Below are positions 8,601 to 17,766 of a stretch of 64,000 bases of DNA, piece after piece (position 1 is the stretch's first letter; the number at the start of each line of letters is the position of its first letter). This DNA is from Dysgonomonas sp. UBA5412 (GTDB lineage: Bacteria; Bacteroidota; Bacteroidia; Bacteroidales; Dysgonomonadaceae), in the NCBI GenBank assembly GCA_002409595.1, contig DHNQ01000004.1, positions 7,977 through 71,976 on the forward strand, written 5' to 3'. The position numbers and the translations under genes are program-made. The notes beneath the pieces were generated by a model. It made no database searches. It saw only the letters and a list, made by a program, of their open reading frames with translations, and had not been told where the DNA came from.

Positions 8601-9203
8601 TCAAAGATCGTAATAGAATCCCCCCGTTTTTATTATGGCTTCTCTAAAGTATATATAATCATCTTCTCCTATCCAGATAGAAGCTTCGTCAGAACTGAGG
8701 ACTATGGTCAGTTGCAGGTCAGACGCATCTTTCATGTATTTCATATACTGAGGTTCTATTTTTATCTCAAACTTTTGATTTGTCTCCATGACCAGAGATT
8801 GTTTAGGAATTACAATTTCCTTTATCCGCTTTCTGTTTTTATCTATTATATTGATATAAATCTCGATCTTAACTCCTTCTATTGCAAGCATGAGATCCAT
8901 ATCAGCTGATATTTCTATGGTATCAGCTCCTTCAAAAAAGAATTTCTTAACTACCGATTCATCAAAGAGTCCACGTATTGTATCGCTTCTCACAATAGAT
9001 CCGTCGGGAATAGGTATACCCGGATGATCGCCCTCCGGAAGCCCGTGTATAAATATGGTATCTATCTTTCCTAAAGGTACGGGTGGTATTTTTATAACTC
9101 CACCTTTATCTAAATCGTCCCAGTCATAATCCTTGTCTACACATGACTGACAAAGTAGAGCGAATAGTGAAATGTATAGCAGATAGTTGTAAAATCGATT
9201 CAT
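8601..9203 (-). CDS. Hypothetical lipoprotein
   Basis: This is a 200-residue protein with a lipobox LLCQSC, so lipidated at Cys21. After it comes an acidic DKDYDWDDLDKG segment, which fits the acidic export signal that sends Bacteroidetes lipoproteins to the cell surface. The body is beta-rich (ADTIEISADMDL, IEIYINI, LQLTIVLSS) without a recognised catalytic motif. It directly precedes the DUF5723 barrel gene and probably partners it in the outer membrane. Confidence 0.75.
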   Translation of the reverse strand: MNRFYNYLLYISLFALLCQSCVDKDYDWDDLDKGGVIKIPPVPLGKIDTIFIHGLPEGDHPGIPIPDGSIVRSDTIRGLFDESVVKKFFFEGADTIEISADMDLMLAIEGVKIEIYINIIDKNRKRIKEIVIPKQSLVMETNQKFEIKIEPQYMKYMKDASDLQLTIVLSSDEASIWIGEDDYIYFREAIIKTGGFYYDL

Positions 9204-9245
9204 TGTAAAAAGTAATATATTTTAATTGATCCAAACGGTCAGGGG

Positions 9246-9253
9246 CAAATTTA
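9246..9253 (-). promoter_or_regulatory. -7 element for the lipoprotein/DUF5723 operon
   Basis: The minus strand reads TAAATTTG, about 43 bases before the lipoprotein start at 9203. Confidence 0.4.
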
Positions 9254-9394
9254 CTATTTATGTATTGATCCGTAGCTCTTTTATGGCTAAAATATAGTTG
9301 GTCGATACCGACATGCAGGCGATTATTTTTTTATCAGATGATTCTCATATCAATAAATGATGCCTATATTTGTTTGAATAAAGAATATAATGAG

Positions 9395-9946
9395 ATGGAG
9401 AAAAAATCTGATATAGATGAATATGCTTCCTATAGCGATTATCAAGACCGAGCTTCTGTGGAGGGAGAAAAAGGTCTGACTGATGCAAATAATAATCGGC
9501 AGGATAGGAACAGCCCACCAAAGATTATACATGCAATTGCCATTGTATATTTGCTGATAGCCATATTACAAATTCTAGTACAGTCCGATCAGATCAAGGG
9601 GCTTATTCTATATTCTGAGTGGAATTTTGGAGTATTTATGTCCGTCTTTCCTATAATATTAGCACCCATCGCTTCCATTCTGTTTTGGATAAGAAAGAAA
9701 ATAGGGTGGATATTACTTTTCATCTATGTAGCATTTGCCCTCATGGGAATGTTGTGGATGCTATTTATTACACTCAATCCTATGTTTCTGTTTGTTAGTC
9801 TGTTTTTCTCCGCAACTTTATGGATTTTATGTCAGGAACGAATTTGTAATGTATACAAAATATCGGTGAGTATAATGTACGGAACTATTTTGGCTTCAAT
9901 ATTGATTGTTGGGGCTATATTAGGTGTGTATTTTTTTGTATTGTGA
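9395..9946 (+). CDS. Four- or five-helix membrane protein of unknown function
   Basis: The protein has an acidic, Asp- and Ser-rich cytoplasmic head of about 60 residues followed by hydrophobic helices (IIHAIAIVYLLIAILQILV, GVFMSVFPIILAPIASILF, GWILLFIYVAFALMGMLW, FLFVSLFFSATLWIL, SILIVGAILGVYFFVL). No family was recognised. An upstream ATG at 9338 would add 19 residues that look unlike a protein start; I prefer the ATG at 9395 (MEKKSDIDEY). It has no obvious partner gene. Confidence 0.65.
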   Translation: MEKKSDIDEYASYSDYQDRASVEGEKGLTDANNNRQDRNSPPKIIHAIAIVYLLIAILQILVQSDQIKGLILYSEWNFGVFMSVFPIILAPIASILFWIRKKIGWILLFIYVAFALMGMLWMLFITLNPMFLFVSLFFSATLWILCQERICNVYKISVSIMYGTILASILIVGAILGVYFFVL

Positions 9947-10036
9947 TCTTTTAACTATAAATAAGCTATATACCAAAGTTACTTTTTCTCATTTAGTGAG
10001 TCATAGTAAATAGGAATCAATTAAAATATATAATAT

Positions 10037-10381
10037 ATGAAAAAGCTTGCTTTATTATTTGCAGTAGTTCTGTTAAGTAGCGTAGGAGTGATAGCTCAGG
10101 AAAGACAACGCGCCACACCTGAAGAAAGAGCCAAAAGGCAAACTGAAACATTGGTTAAGGAACTTGGGCTGACTGACGATCAGAAAGAAAAAGTGTATGA
10201 GATAAATCTAAAGTATGCACAGCCTGTGGATAAAACTGCACGAGCCAACAGGGATACTCGCAGAGAAGACTTGCGAAAAGTTTCGGAAGAACGTACTGTT
10301 GCCTTAAAAAAAGTGTTAGATAAAGATCAGCAAAAGAAATTGGATGATCTGAAAAAACAAACACAACACCGCAGAAATTAA
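10037..10381 (+). CDS. DUF4890 / Spy-like small periplasmic protein
   Basis: This is a 114-residue protein: a signal peptide ending GVIAQ, then a highly charged all-helical region with LGLTDDQKEKVYEINLKY and LDKDQQKKLDDL, the two LTxxQ-type helices of Spy/CpxP-like and DUF4890 proteins. The family is periplasmic; E. coli relatives act as chaperones or stress sensors, and the Bacteroidetes versions are mostly uncharacterised. A second member with a longer His/Lys-rich head lies at 27621. Confidence 0.8.
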   Translation: MKKLALLFAVVLLSSVGVIAQERQRATPEERAKRQTETLVKELGLTDDQKEKVYEINLKYAQPVDKTARANRDTRREDLRKVSEERTVALKKVLDKDQQKKLDDLKKQTQHRRN

Positions 10382-10410
10382 TAATTAGTTGCTCATTGTC
10401 TGAATCATAG

Positions 10411-10446
10411 AAACGAAGAATCTTTTATAGGCTCTTCGTTTTTTCA
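10411..10446. terminator. Intrinsic terminator
   Basis: A 9-bp stem (10411-10419 with 10433-10441) is followed by a T-run. It lies between the DUF4890 gene and the converging DUF4421 gene. Confidence 0.75.
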
Positions 10447-10456
10447 TTAAATGACC

Positions 10457-11473
10457 TCACCAAAATCTGTATTCGTTATATTTGTCGATAATTTTTTGTT
10501 GTTCGAGAAACTTAGGTGCACGTCCGAAACGCTTTATTACATTCAGACGCAATGTTCCTGTATCGAATGCCATCTTGGAAGGAGCTGTAAGAAGAATGTA
10601 AACACGATTGTTTACTCCCGAAAATCCGACAGACCACGTTTCGTGATTATATCCTATAGATGCTCTGGGAAAGATGGAAGGATAGACTTTTACCCTGACT
10701 TTACGTTCGTCTATATATTCGAGCCCCAAGCTAGCTCCGGCTGAGGCTGAGATGGAAGCAAAGAAATGCTTATTAATAGCCCATGTATAAGCATATCCGG
10801 CGTTTATACCGAATTGCCAATTCTTGAGTTTGTGTCCGCCATCAAAAACAATCAGGCTGTCTGAACGGGCATAATTATAATATATAGATCCTCCGAGTAA
10901 AAAACTACCGGTAGATTTTAGCTGTTTTTGATTCTGATTGAAGGCTGCTGAATAAGAAAATTTATTGCCATTAAATACATACTGGGAATATATACCATAC
11001 TGAACCAGTTTGATGTCAGGATATAACTCGTAGCGATCTTCTTCTGGCTTGGTATATAGCCCTTTGTATTGCTGAAAAAATATATCGTAAATAAACCTCT
11101 GACCGTAATAGTGATATTGAAAATCGAGAGACTTCGTTTTGCCTCGTTTCTTATCGCGCATAAAATCAAATCCATAAGCTCCGCTTAACGAAATGTTTTT
11201 GTAAGAGATACCTAAACCTATTCCGTAAGGTGCATTGGGGCGATATTTTATTTCATTTTTGGCATCGTTGCCTTGCTGATGCGAGAGAACTGTAAATTTA
11301 TCGACGAAATAAGTGCGAACAGAAAGTGGCTGTTCGTAAAAACCGATATAAGTGCTGTCGATCTGTGAAAAACAGTCTTGACTAACAGAAAAAACTGTTG
11401 TCAAGATAAATAATATGTACCTGAAGTTGGGATAAGCAATATTAATTTGCAATTTATCCGGCAGTAATATCAT
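10457..11473 (-). CDS. DUF4421 family outer-membrane protein
   Basis: This is a 338-residue barrel-like protein. The N-terminal hydrophobic segment YILFILTTVFSVSQDCFSQ is a signal peptide after a slightly long head. The family block YRPNAPYGIGLGISYKNISLSGAYGF is followed by alternating Tyr-rich strands such as FDFQYHYYGQRF-like repeats and a closing ILLTAPSKMAFDTGTLRLNVIKRFGR. DUF4421 proteins are predicted outer-membrane proteins of Bacteroidetes with no known function. No partner genes are evident. Confidence 0.8.
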   Translation of the reverse strand: MILLPDKLQINIAYPNFRYILFILTTVFSVSQDCFSQIDSTYIGFYEQPLSVRTYFVDKFTVLSHQQGNDAKNEIKYRPNAPYGIGLGISYKNISLSGAYGFDFMRDKKRGKTKSLDFQYHYYGQRFIYDIFFQQYKGLYTKPEEDRYELYPDIKLVQYGIYSQYVFNGNKFSYSAAFNQNQKQLKSTGSFLLGGSIYYNYARSDSLIVFDGGHKLKNWQFGINAGYAYTWAINKHFFASISASAGASLGLEYIDERKVRVKVYPSIFPRASIGYNHETWSVGFSGVNNRVYILLTAPSKMAFDTGTLRLNVIKRFGRAPKFLEQQKIIDKYNEYRFW

Positions 11474-11542
11474 CTTGCGAAGGGATGAATGGTTTTATTT
11501 CAGAAACGAAAAAAGACTCTTATTAGTATATATTTCTACTCT

Positions 11543-12061
11543 TTACAAGATACGAATCACATCCACCCATCCATTGGCTCTTATATGGCGTCCGCTATCT
11601 TGTCTGATATTGTGAGGCTGAGTAAACAACACAGTCTTTTCACCTTTAAAGAAGTCTAGATTCTTGAAGTGGTCGTCGAGCATAATATCGCCCATTACAG
11701 GTTCTTTCTTTCCGCAAAATATCATTTGCTCCCATGTAATAAACGGAAAATGCTCGTTGAGCCAATATAGTTTTTCTGATAAGCTGTCGGGAAACTCGGT
11801 TGCTGAAGATACGATTAATACCTTATATTTCTCGTTGAGATATTTCAATCCCTCCTGACTGCCTTCCATTACCGGAGCAGTTCTGAAAAACCCCTTAGTC
11901 CTCACATATTCATGTCCATGAGTAAAAGCATCTAATTCAAGACTTTCCTCCAGTTGCTCTTTGGTACGCGTTATACCTAAATGTTCAAATTCGAATTTGG
12001 CGAGCTGGCAGTAAACATCTGCCAGTACACCATCCATATCTACAAGTAATTGTTGTTTCAT
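11543..12061 (-). CDS. 5'(3')-deoxyribonucleotidase-like HAD phosphatase (NT5C type)
   Basis: This is a 172-residue HAD enzyme of the cytosolic/mitochondrial deoxyribonucleotidase family. HAD motif I is DMDGVLAD (nucleophile D8, acid D10), motif II is the Ser of IVSSATE, motif III the Lys of GKKEP and motif IV LDDH. Family members dephosphorylate deoxynucleoside monophosphates in the cytoplasm, trimming dNTP pools. The length fits. It lies 34 bases after the universal stress gene and could be co-transcribed with it. Confidence 0.88.
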   Translation of the reverse strand: MKQQLLVDMDGVLADVYCQLAKFEFEHLGITRTKEQLEESLELDAFTHGHEYVRTKGFFRTAPVMEGSQEGLKYLNEKYKVLIVSSATEFPDSLSEKLYWLNEHFPFITWEQMIFCGKKEPVMGDIMLDDHFKNLDFFKGEKTVLFTQPHNIRQDSGRHIRANGWVDVIRIL

Positions 12062-12095
12062 TTTTTTTCTTTACGATCTCCTTTTCTGTATTCGT

Positions 12096-13205
12096 TTATC
12101 CTCTGAAAACGATAAGTGTAACGTCCGAGCTTGTCAATACTTTACGCGACATACTTGGTCTGAATATGCGTCCGAACAAGTTGCGACGGCGAGTGTTGAG
12201 TGTCAGTATATTTACATGCTCCTTCTCTATATAGTCTTCCAGCGCCTCCATTATGTCCGGACTTTCTATCATCTGATAGTTTACGTTTAGAGCCGGATAT
12301 TTATCATTGAAGTAGGTCTTCATACCCCTCAGCTCCGTCTCGTTCCACTTATCACCCTTTTTATCTAACACATTTATGTGCAACAATGTGATCTTTAATT
12401 CGGGATAAGGTTTCAATAGCTTGACCAGATTGTCAAACGAATCCAGATCTCGTTTTTGCAGGTTGGTAAGGAATGCAATATGTTTTACATCTTTAGTACT
12501 CTTTATCGACGAATTTTCGGGAACAACCATTACCGGTACATTTGTCATTTCTATAATGTCTGCCGTAACGTTACCTATTACATGTTGCTGATTGTTGCTC
12601 TTCCCTTTTCGTCCGACTACCAGTAAAAACGGTTTGTATTCATCTACAAAACGATCTATTTCTTCATCAGCTTCACCTTCTCTCAACGAATAAGAATAGT
12701 TGACGGAAGGGAAATCTTTTTCTGATATTTTTTTCTCTATCTCATAGCAAAACTCTAACATCCGTTTGCGGGCTTCATCAAGCATATTCTGATCTTTTCC
12801 GGTATCTATCTGATCCGCAAATGGAAAAGTGATGGGGTAGCGCAATTTGTAAACATGGAGTATTTTTACCTTTGCATTCATATGATGTGCAATGGCAAAT
12901 GCCGTGCGGCATGCTTTGATAGAGTATTCAGAAAAGTCGACTGCCACAAGCACACGCTTGCGTCCATCGTCTATCTTATATATTTCACTGTCGTCATATC
13001 TAAACAGCCTTTCACCTTCTATAATGGACAAAGCATTAGTGAGATCATTCGGGTTGATACGTACGGCAAAAGCATCACTACTATTGTCTTTCGTATTGCT
13101 CAAGTCCGTTAATGTAGAGTATATCCCATTTTCTGCCAGTTTATTTTTTAGTATGTGAGCCTTCTCGGAGGTATGAATCGCAAGTGTCACAAGTTTATCT
13201 TCCAT
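12096..13205 (-). CDS. Universal stress protein with two UspA domains
   Basis: This is a 369-residue protein. The first 70 residues look like a DUF2007-type signal-transducing fold (LVTLAIHTSEKAHILKNKL, then FAVRINPNDLTNAL). UspA domain 1 begins at KRVLVAVDFSEYS and has the ATP-loop segment VVGRKGKSNNQQHVIGNVTADI; UspA domain 2 begins near VKHIAFLTNLQKRD and ends TSSDVTLIVFRG, with its ATP loop partly lost. Such proteins respond to starvation, redox and oxygen stress. A TAAATTTG promoter lies upstream. Confidence 0.9.
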   Translation of the reverse strand: MEDKLVTLAIHTSEKAHILKNKLAENGIYSTLTDLSNTKDNSSDAFAVRINPNDLTNALSIIEGERLFRYDDSEIYKIDDGRKRVLVAVDFSEYSIKACRTAFAIAHHMNAKVKILHVYKLRYPITFPFADQIDTGKDQNMLDEARKRMLEFCYEIEKKISEKDFPSVNYSYSLREGEADEEIDRFVDEYKPFLLVVGRKGKSNNQQHVIGNVTADIIEMTNVPVMVVPENSSIKSTKDVKHIAFLTNLQKRDLDSFDNLVKLLKPYPELKITLLHINVLDKKGDKWNETELRGMKTYFNDKYPALNVNYQMIESPDIMEALEDYIEKEHVNILTLNTRRRNLFGRIFRPSMSRKVLTSSDVTLIVFRG

Positions 13206-13630
13206 GTCTTTCTCTTTTTTAGTTTGTTACATGTCATTTAGCCAAAAGGCTTCCCGCCTATATTCTGATGCCGGAAGTACCCTAAACAAATTTACTAAAA
13301 AGTATTGTATATACTATTTATCAGATGAAGTGTTTTTAACAAAAATCAAGAAGATTTTACTAAGTTTTTGAATCCTTAGCCTCTGTTTGGAGGTAAAGCT
13401 CAAATATTCTACAGATTCTCTACAGATTTTCCCTATATCTTTGCAGTATAAGAAATGAAGATATTTCATATACAAACTAAAATATATAAACGACAAACTT
13501 CGAATTACACTTTTTTTTGCAAAACTGATCTGGTATATTTTTTTTGAGATTTGAGATTATTTAAATACCTATCAGGCAAAAGACAAACTTTTCCAAACTG
13601 CACGATCCTGTCTGTAAAGGCAGGATTTTT
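13206..13630. other. Gene-free stretch with a promoter-like site and a hairpin
   Basis: The stretch holds the promoter of the stress protein (13287-13294, minus), a plus-strand TATCTTTG at 13436-13443 and a plus-strand hairpin with T-run at 13605-13632. The short minus frame at 13314-13496 is not convincing. A small plus-strand RNA of about 180 bases is possible but unproven. Confidence 0.35.
13287..13294 (-). promoter_or_regulatory. -7 element for the universal stress gene
   Basis: The minus strand reads TAAATTTG, about 80 bases before the start at 13205. Confidence 0.4.
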
Positions 13631-13632
13631 TT
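13605..13632 (+). terminator. Hairpin with T-run on the plus strand
   Basis: A 6-bp stem (13605-13610 with 13621-13626), extendable by two pairs, is followed by seven T. The T-run is on the plus strand although the adjacent gene ends on the minus strand, so it does not obviously serve that gene. Confidence 0.5.
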
Positions 13633-14374
13633 ATGCCCTTTCTTTCATTAATAATATTCCATCAAGAATAGAACTTACCATGTCGGCTTTTTTCATAACC
13701 ATCAAATGATCTCCGTTTTCTATAATAAAAGCATTCTTAATATTTACACATGGAAATATCTGATCGGCAGAACCATGTATATGATAAAGATGCTTTATTT
13801 TTCCGTTAGGAATCCACTCCGTTATTTTCTTTATCGCCCATTTTATATATATGGGATCCGTATACACCATAACATCAGATAATTCGTCGGTTGGTATATT
13901 ATACACAAATCGATTGAAAGCGTGGGTTATAAATTCGGTCGACGAATATATACGGTCGGGTACACGCTTCACCAATTTAGCTCTTTTTGCAGCTCTAAAG
14001 AGTGTTGGTATCTCATCTACACTTTTGAAGGATGATATTATAATGCTTTTGATAGGTGATAGAAAAGTGTTCATTTCCTGTATGATAACAGCACCAAAGT
14101 AATAGCCTACAAGAATGAATGGGCGCGTCTGGTCTATCGTTTCAGCCATCACTTTAGCATATTCGTTTAGCGATTCATCCTCCCTTGGTATATGCCATTC
14201 GATATAAGTTTTCTTAAAGCCGTGAGGTAGGCTGAGTTTGTCAAATACGGTGCAGTTGTAGCACATACCTGATATGAAGTAAACATTTATTTCCTGATTC
14301 TGATCTTTCTTTTTGCCCGTTATCGAGTGCCATAATTTTTTGAAAAAGCTTGATGTCTGTGTTGTTTCACCCAT
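13631..14374 (-). CDS. Alpha/beta-hydrolase fold protein lacking the nucleophile serine
   Basis: This is a 247-residue cytoplasmic protein with the alpha/beta hydrolase plan: an early strand VYFISGMCYN, an elbow FILVGYYFGAVIIQ, an acid loop HIHGSADQIFP and a terminal IENGDHLMVM. The Asp and His of the triad are present, but the elbow reads G-Y-Y-F-G (residues 90-94), with Tyr (codon 14101-14099, TAC) where Ser is expected. One base change from TCC would explain it. The protein may be inactive, may bind a ligand, or the base may be an error. The first 30 residues are basic. It stands divergent from the antiporter gene. Confidence 0.75.
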   Translation of the reverse strand: MGETTQTSSFFKKLWHSITGKKKDQNQEINVYFISGMCYNCTVFDKLSLPHGFKKTYIEWHIPREDESLNEYAKVMAETIDQTRPFILVGYYFGAVIIQEMNTFLSPIKSIIISSFKSVDEIPTLFRAAKRAKLVKRVPDRIYSSTEFITHAFNRFVYNIPTDELSDVMVYTDPIYIKWAIKKITEWIPNGKIKHLYHIHGSADQIFPCVNIKNAFIIENGDHLMVMKKADMVSSILDGILLMKERA

Positions 14375-14445
14375 GTTTGATGTTATATTTTGTGCTTAAT
14401 TATCTAGTTATCTACTACGTTCGGATATTATTATTATCTAAATAG

Positions 14446-14477
14446 TTGGATAGTTTTGTCATATTGCTTTATCTTTG
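14446..14477 (+). promoter_or_regulatory. Candidate promoter for the antiporter gene
   Basis: TTG at 14446-14448 is separated by 21 bases from TATCTTTG at 14470-14477. It predicts a leader of about 170 bases, which contains a weak hairpin (ACACC/GGTGT near 14510-14532). Confidence 0.45.
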
Positions 14478-14654
14478 TTGTCTGAAAATCAAAGATAGGA
14501 AAAATAATAGACACCTTTTGCTATATGGTGTTTTTGTAACCATCCATAGAAAAGGTTCATTGTTAATAAATTAATTAATTGGGTCGACATATAGGACTTG
14601 AAACGTTGTTTTGTGTATTCCCTATAATAAAAAAACGAACTGCATTAATAACAT

Positions 14655-16061
14655 ATGGAAATAATAAAAAAATTCAGGAACGTATTTTTTTATATTCTTA
14701 TTATAGGCGGCTTCTCTGCTGTTATATATTGGATTATTACCACAGGAAAAGAGCTGGAAGAAGGACGTAACATAATAGAAAAGACTGCTAATACAAGTTC
14801 GTTTCAAGGTTTTCTTGACTCATTTGTCGAAAATCTCCAACATCCCTTGGGGATTCTTTTACTTCAGATAATTATAATTATCATATTTGCCCGGCTCTTT
14901 GGATGGCTATCTAACAAGATAGGACAGCCCTCAGTCGTAGGTGAGATCATTGCCGGAATTGTACTCGGACCTTCGTTGTTGGGTTTGTATTTGCCCGATG
15001 TTTCACAATTTTTATTTCCTGTAAAGTCCCTAGGTAACTTGCAAATATTGAGTAATGTGGGACTGATTTTATTCATGTTTATCGTAGGCTTGGAACTAAA
15101 TATCAAGATATTGAAAAACAAAGCACATGAAGCTGTTGTTATCAGTCATGCCAGTATTATAGTTCCCTTTGCAGCCGGTATTGCACTGGCCTATTTCATC
15201 TATTCGTCATTTGCACCCGACGATATCTCATTCATGTCGTTTAGTCTTTTTCTGGGTATATCCATGAGTATCACAGCCTTTCCGGTATTGGCACGTATTA
15301 TTCAGGAACGAGGTATGCAAAAGACTAAACTGGGAGCCATAGCCATTACTTGTGCTGCTGCTGATGATATTACTGCATGGTGTTTGCTTGCAGCTGTAAT
15401 AGCCATTGTGAAGGCAGGTTCGTTTGTCAGTTCCATTTATACAATAATTCTTGCAGCAGGATATGTTTTGGTAATGATGAGGTTTGTGCGCCCATTTCTG
15501 AAAAAGGTAGCTGAAACGTATAAAACCGATACGGGATATAAAAAATCGGCAATGGCTATATTCTTCCTCACATTGCTTATATCTTCTTTTGCCACTGAAG
15601 TGATCGGAATACACGCTCTTTTTGGTGCATTTATGGCAGGTGTTATTATGCCAAGTAATCCAAGGTTTAGAAGTATGCTGATAGATAAAATCGACGATAT
15701 TGCTCTTATAGTCTTATTGCCATTGTTTTTTGTCATCACTGGTTTACGTACCGAAATCGGTTTGCTGAACGATGCTTATCTTTGGGAGGTAACGGGAATT
15801 ATTATAGCAGTTGCTGTATTAGGTAAATTTGTTGGAAGTGCCGTTGCTGCAAAATATGTAGGGCAATCGTGGACAGAGAGCCTGACAATAGGGGCATTGA
15901 TGAATACGCGTGGATTGATGGAGTTGGTAGTTCTCAATATCGGTTATGATTTGGGCATACTCAATGCCGAAATATTTGCGATGATGGTGATAATGGCTTT
16001 GGTAACTACATTTATGACCGGTCCGATAATCAATTTAATAGAAAGATTTAAATCAAAATAA
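14655..16061 (+). CDS. CPA2 family cation/proton antiporter
   Basis: This is a 468-residue membrane protein with one extra N-terminal helix (FFYILIIGGFSAVIYWII), then the Na+/H+ exchanger domain: IGQPSVVGEIIAGIVLGPSLLG, the LFMFIVGLELN motif of CPA2 transporters, LGISMSITAFPVLARII and the paired acids of CAAADDITAWCLLA where the ion is bound. It ends shortly after the last helix (MVIMALVTTFMTGPIINLIERF) with no RCK domain. It probably exchanges Na+ or K+ for protons at the inner membrane. The second antiporter at 23813 has a different C-terminus. Confidence 0.9.
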   Translation: MEIIKKFRNVFFYILIIGGFSAVIYWIITTGKELEEGRNIIEKTANTSSFQGFLDSFVENLQHPLGILLLQIIIIIIFARLFGWLSNKIGQPSVVGEIIAGIVLGPSLLGLYLPDVSQFLFPVKSLGNLQILSNVGLILFMFIVGLELNIKILKNKAHEAVVISHASIIVPFAAGIALAYFIYSSFAPDDISFMSFSLFLGISMSITAFPVLARIIQERGMQKTKLGAIAITCAAADDITAWCLLAAVIAIVKAGSFVSSIYTIILAAGYVLVMMRFVRPFLKKVAETYKTDTGYKKSAMAIFFLTLLISSFATEVIGIHALFGAFMAGVIMPSNPRFRSMLIDKIDDIALIVLLPLFFVITGLRTEIGLLNDAYLWEVTGIIIAVAVLGKFVGSAVAAKYVGQSWTESLTIGALMNTRGLMELVVLNIGYDLGILNAEIFAMMVIMALVTTFMTGPIINLIERFKSK

Positions 16062-16287
16062 ATATTCAGGATAATCAAAAAAAGCCCGCGAAATCACATC
16101 GCAGACTTTCCTAAACCTTAACACAAACTTTACAAAACTACACAACTCTATAACTGAAAAAAAGAGATTATGTTTTGCAGAGTTTAGATATTTAACTAAA
16201 TAGTCTAGATATTTTACGTTTCCTAACTATTGTTTTAATAAATGCAGATCTTCCATACCCGATAGGTAGGGTAATCTGAGATTTGTC

Positions 16288-17598
16288 TTACTTCATTTCT
16301 ACCACTACGATAGAGTCTGTAACATCAGATAGTCTTCCAAGAGAAAATATCACTTCATCCGTTTTTTTATTCTTTTTCCATTCCACCTTTCTACCATCGT
16401 CCAGCCATTTTGCCGATTTTATCTTGTCCGATACATTCAACACTAACGACGTAAGGCTGTTGTCTAGAATGTGGATGTAATGAATATTTCCTTTTTGGGT
16501 AACCACTCCCCAAGGTTGCGGACTTACAAAGCCTTCTTGTGTGCCGTATATTGTATGCCCGTACTTATTTAACCATTCGCCCATACCTTGTAGGCGCTCC
16601 ACACTTTCGGGCTCTATCACACCATTAGGCATAGGGCCAACGTTGAGCAAAAGGTTTGCACCTGTTCCCGCTGTGCGTATAAGGAGATGTAGAAGTTCCT
16701 TTTCCGACTTAAATTTGCTATCTGTAATATTAAATCCCCACGAAGTATTTATTGTTTGGCAAGTCTCTAACGGCAGATGAGATACTTGTTGACCACTAAG
16801 TCCCGATTTGTTTTCGCCCGGTACATCCCGTTCAAATATTTGATAATCTTCGCCTGCAAATGGAGGCAGATGATGATTGTTTGCCACTAAGCAACCGGGG
16901 CGCAAAGTGTGTATAAGTTCGTATATTTCGGGATAATGCCAATCTACAAATGTAGAATGATCGGTACGATTCTCGTCGGCAGTCTGATCCCAATGTCCGT
17001 CAAACCAAATTCCTGCGACCTCATAGTTGGTAAGCAACTCGGTCAGCTGGGCTTTCATAAAATTTATATATGACAGCCAATCGCCCTTTTCAGTACGTCC
17101 AGTCTTTTGTCCTGTGCGCCCCGTTTCGTACTGATAATCTGTACGCATCCAATCTAGCAAAGAATAATAAAGCACCAGCTTTATATCCTGCTTTTTGCAT
17201 TCGTCCGATAGTTGTTTTATCAGATCCTTACCATAAGGAGTATTCATTATATTCCAATCCGATAATTTCGTGTTCCAGTTGCTGAATCCGTCGTGATGAC
17301 GCGAGGTGAATGTAATGTATTTCATTCCTGCATTTTTGGCTATACTCACCCATTCTTTCGCATTGAATGCCTGCGGATTGAATAAAGTTTGCAGTCGCAT
17401 ATAGTCGCCACCCTCTATTGGGCGATTGTTCATTACCCATTCGCCTGCGCCTAATACGCTATATGGTCCAAAATGGATAAACATACCGAAGCGGGCTTCT
17501 TCAAACCATCGCGTATCCGGCTTAGGTGTTGTAGATTGGCTATACATGTTGATGAAAATAAATGAAATAAAGATTAAAGATTGTAGTTTCTTTCTCAT
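16288..17598 (-). CDS. Alpha-L-fucosidase, GH29
   Basis: This is a 436-residue secreted glycoside hydrolase with a signal peptide (LIFISFIFINMYSQ). The N-terminal barrel begins WFEEARFGMFIHFGPYSVLG, then KYITFTSRHHDGFSNW and the nucleophile block VAGIWFDGHWDQ with the GH29 Asp. A C-terminal beta domain (GFVSPQPWGVVTQKGNIHYIH) closes it. It releases alpha-linked fucose from glycans in the periplasm or at the surface. No SusCD pair is adjacent, so it is not inside an obvious polysaccharide utilisation locus. A weak inverted repeat lies just downstream (about 16255-16273). Confidence 0.92.
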   Translation of the reverse strand: MRKKLQSLIFISFIFINMYSQSTTPKPDTRWFEEARFGMFIHFGPYSVLGAGEWVMNNRPIEGGDYMRLQTLFNPQAFNAKEWVSIAKNAGMKYITFTSRHHDGFSNWNTKLSDWNIMNTPYGKDLIKQLSDECKKQDIKLVLYYSLLDWMRTDYQYETGRTGQKTGRTEKGDWLSYINFMKAQLTELLTNYEVAGIWFDGHWDQTADENRTDHSTFVDWHYPEIYELIHTLRPGCLVANNHHLPPFAGEDYQIFERDVPGENKSGLSGQQVSHLPLETCQTINTSWGFNITDSKFKSEKELLHLLIRTAGTGANLLLNVGPMPNGVIEPESVERLQGMGEWLNKYGHTIYGTQEGFVSPQPWGVVTQKGNIHYIHILDNSLTSLVLNVSDKIKSAKWLDDGRKVEWKKNKKTDEVIFSLGRLSDVTDSIVVVEMK

Positions 17599-17766
17599 AA
17601 ATTTTAATTTAAAGAGTTAACATCTATAAAGATAGTAAAAAACGAATATTCTAAATATCTTCTGTCTCAGACATTTCTTAATTTAACATCTACACTTTGT
17701 CCAATCTTTTTATTAACATTTCCCTATCTCTTACCCCATTATTTATCTATACCTTAAAAAAACGGT

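Noticed and set aside
13314..13496. 60-residue minus-strand frame in the gap
   Set aside because: It is AT-rich, aromatic and without motif; the region looks non-coding.
16082..16112. Hairpin-like repeat after the first antiporter gene
   Set aside because: The stem has two mismatches in eleven pairs and no good T-run, so I did not call a terminator.
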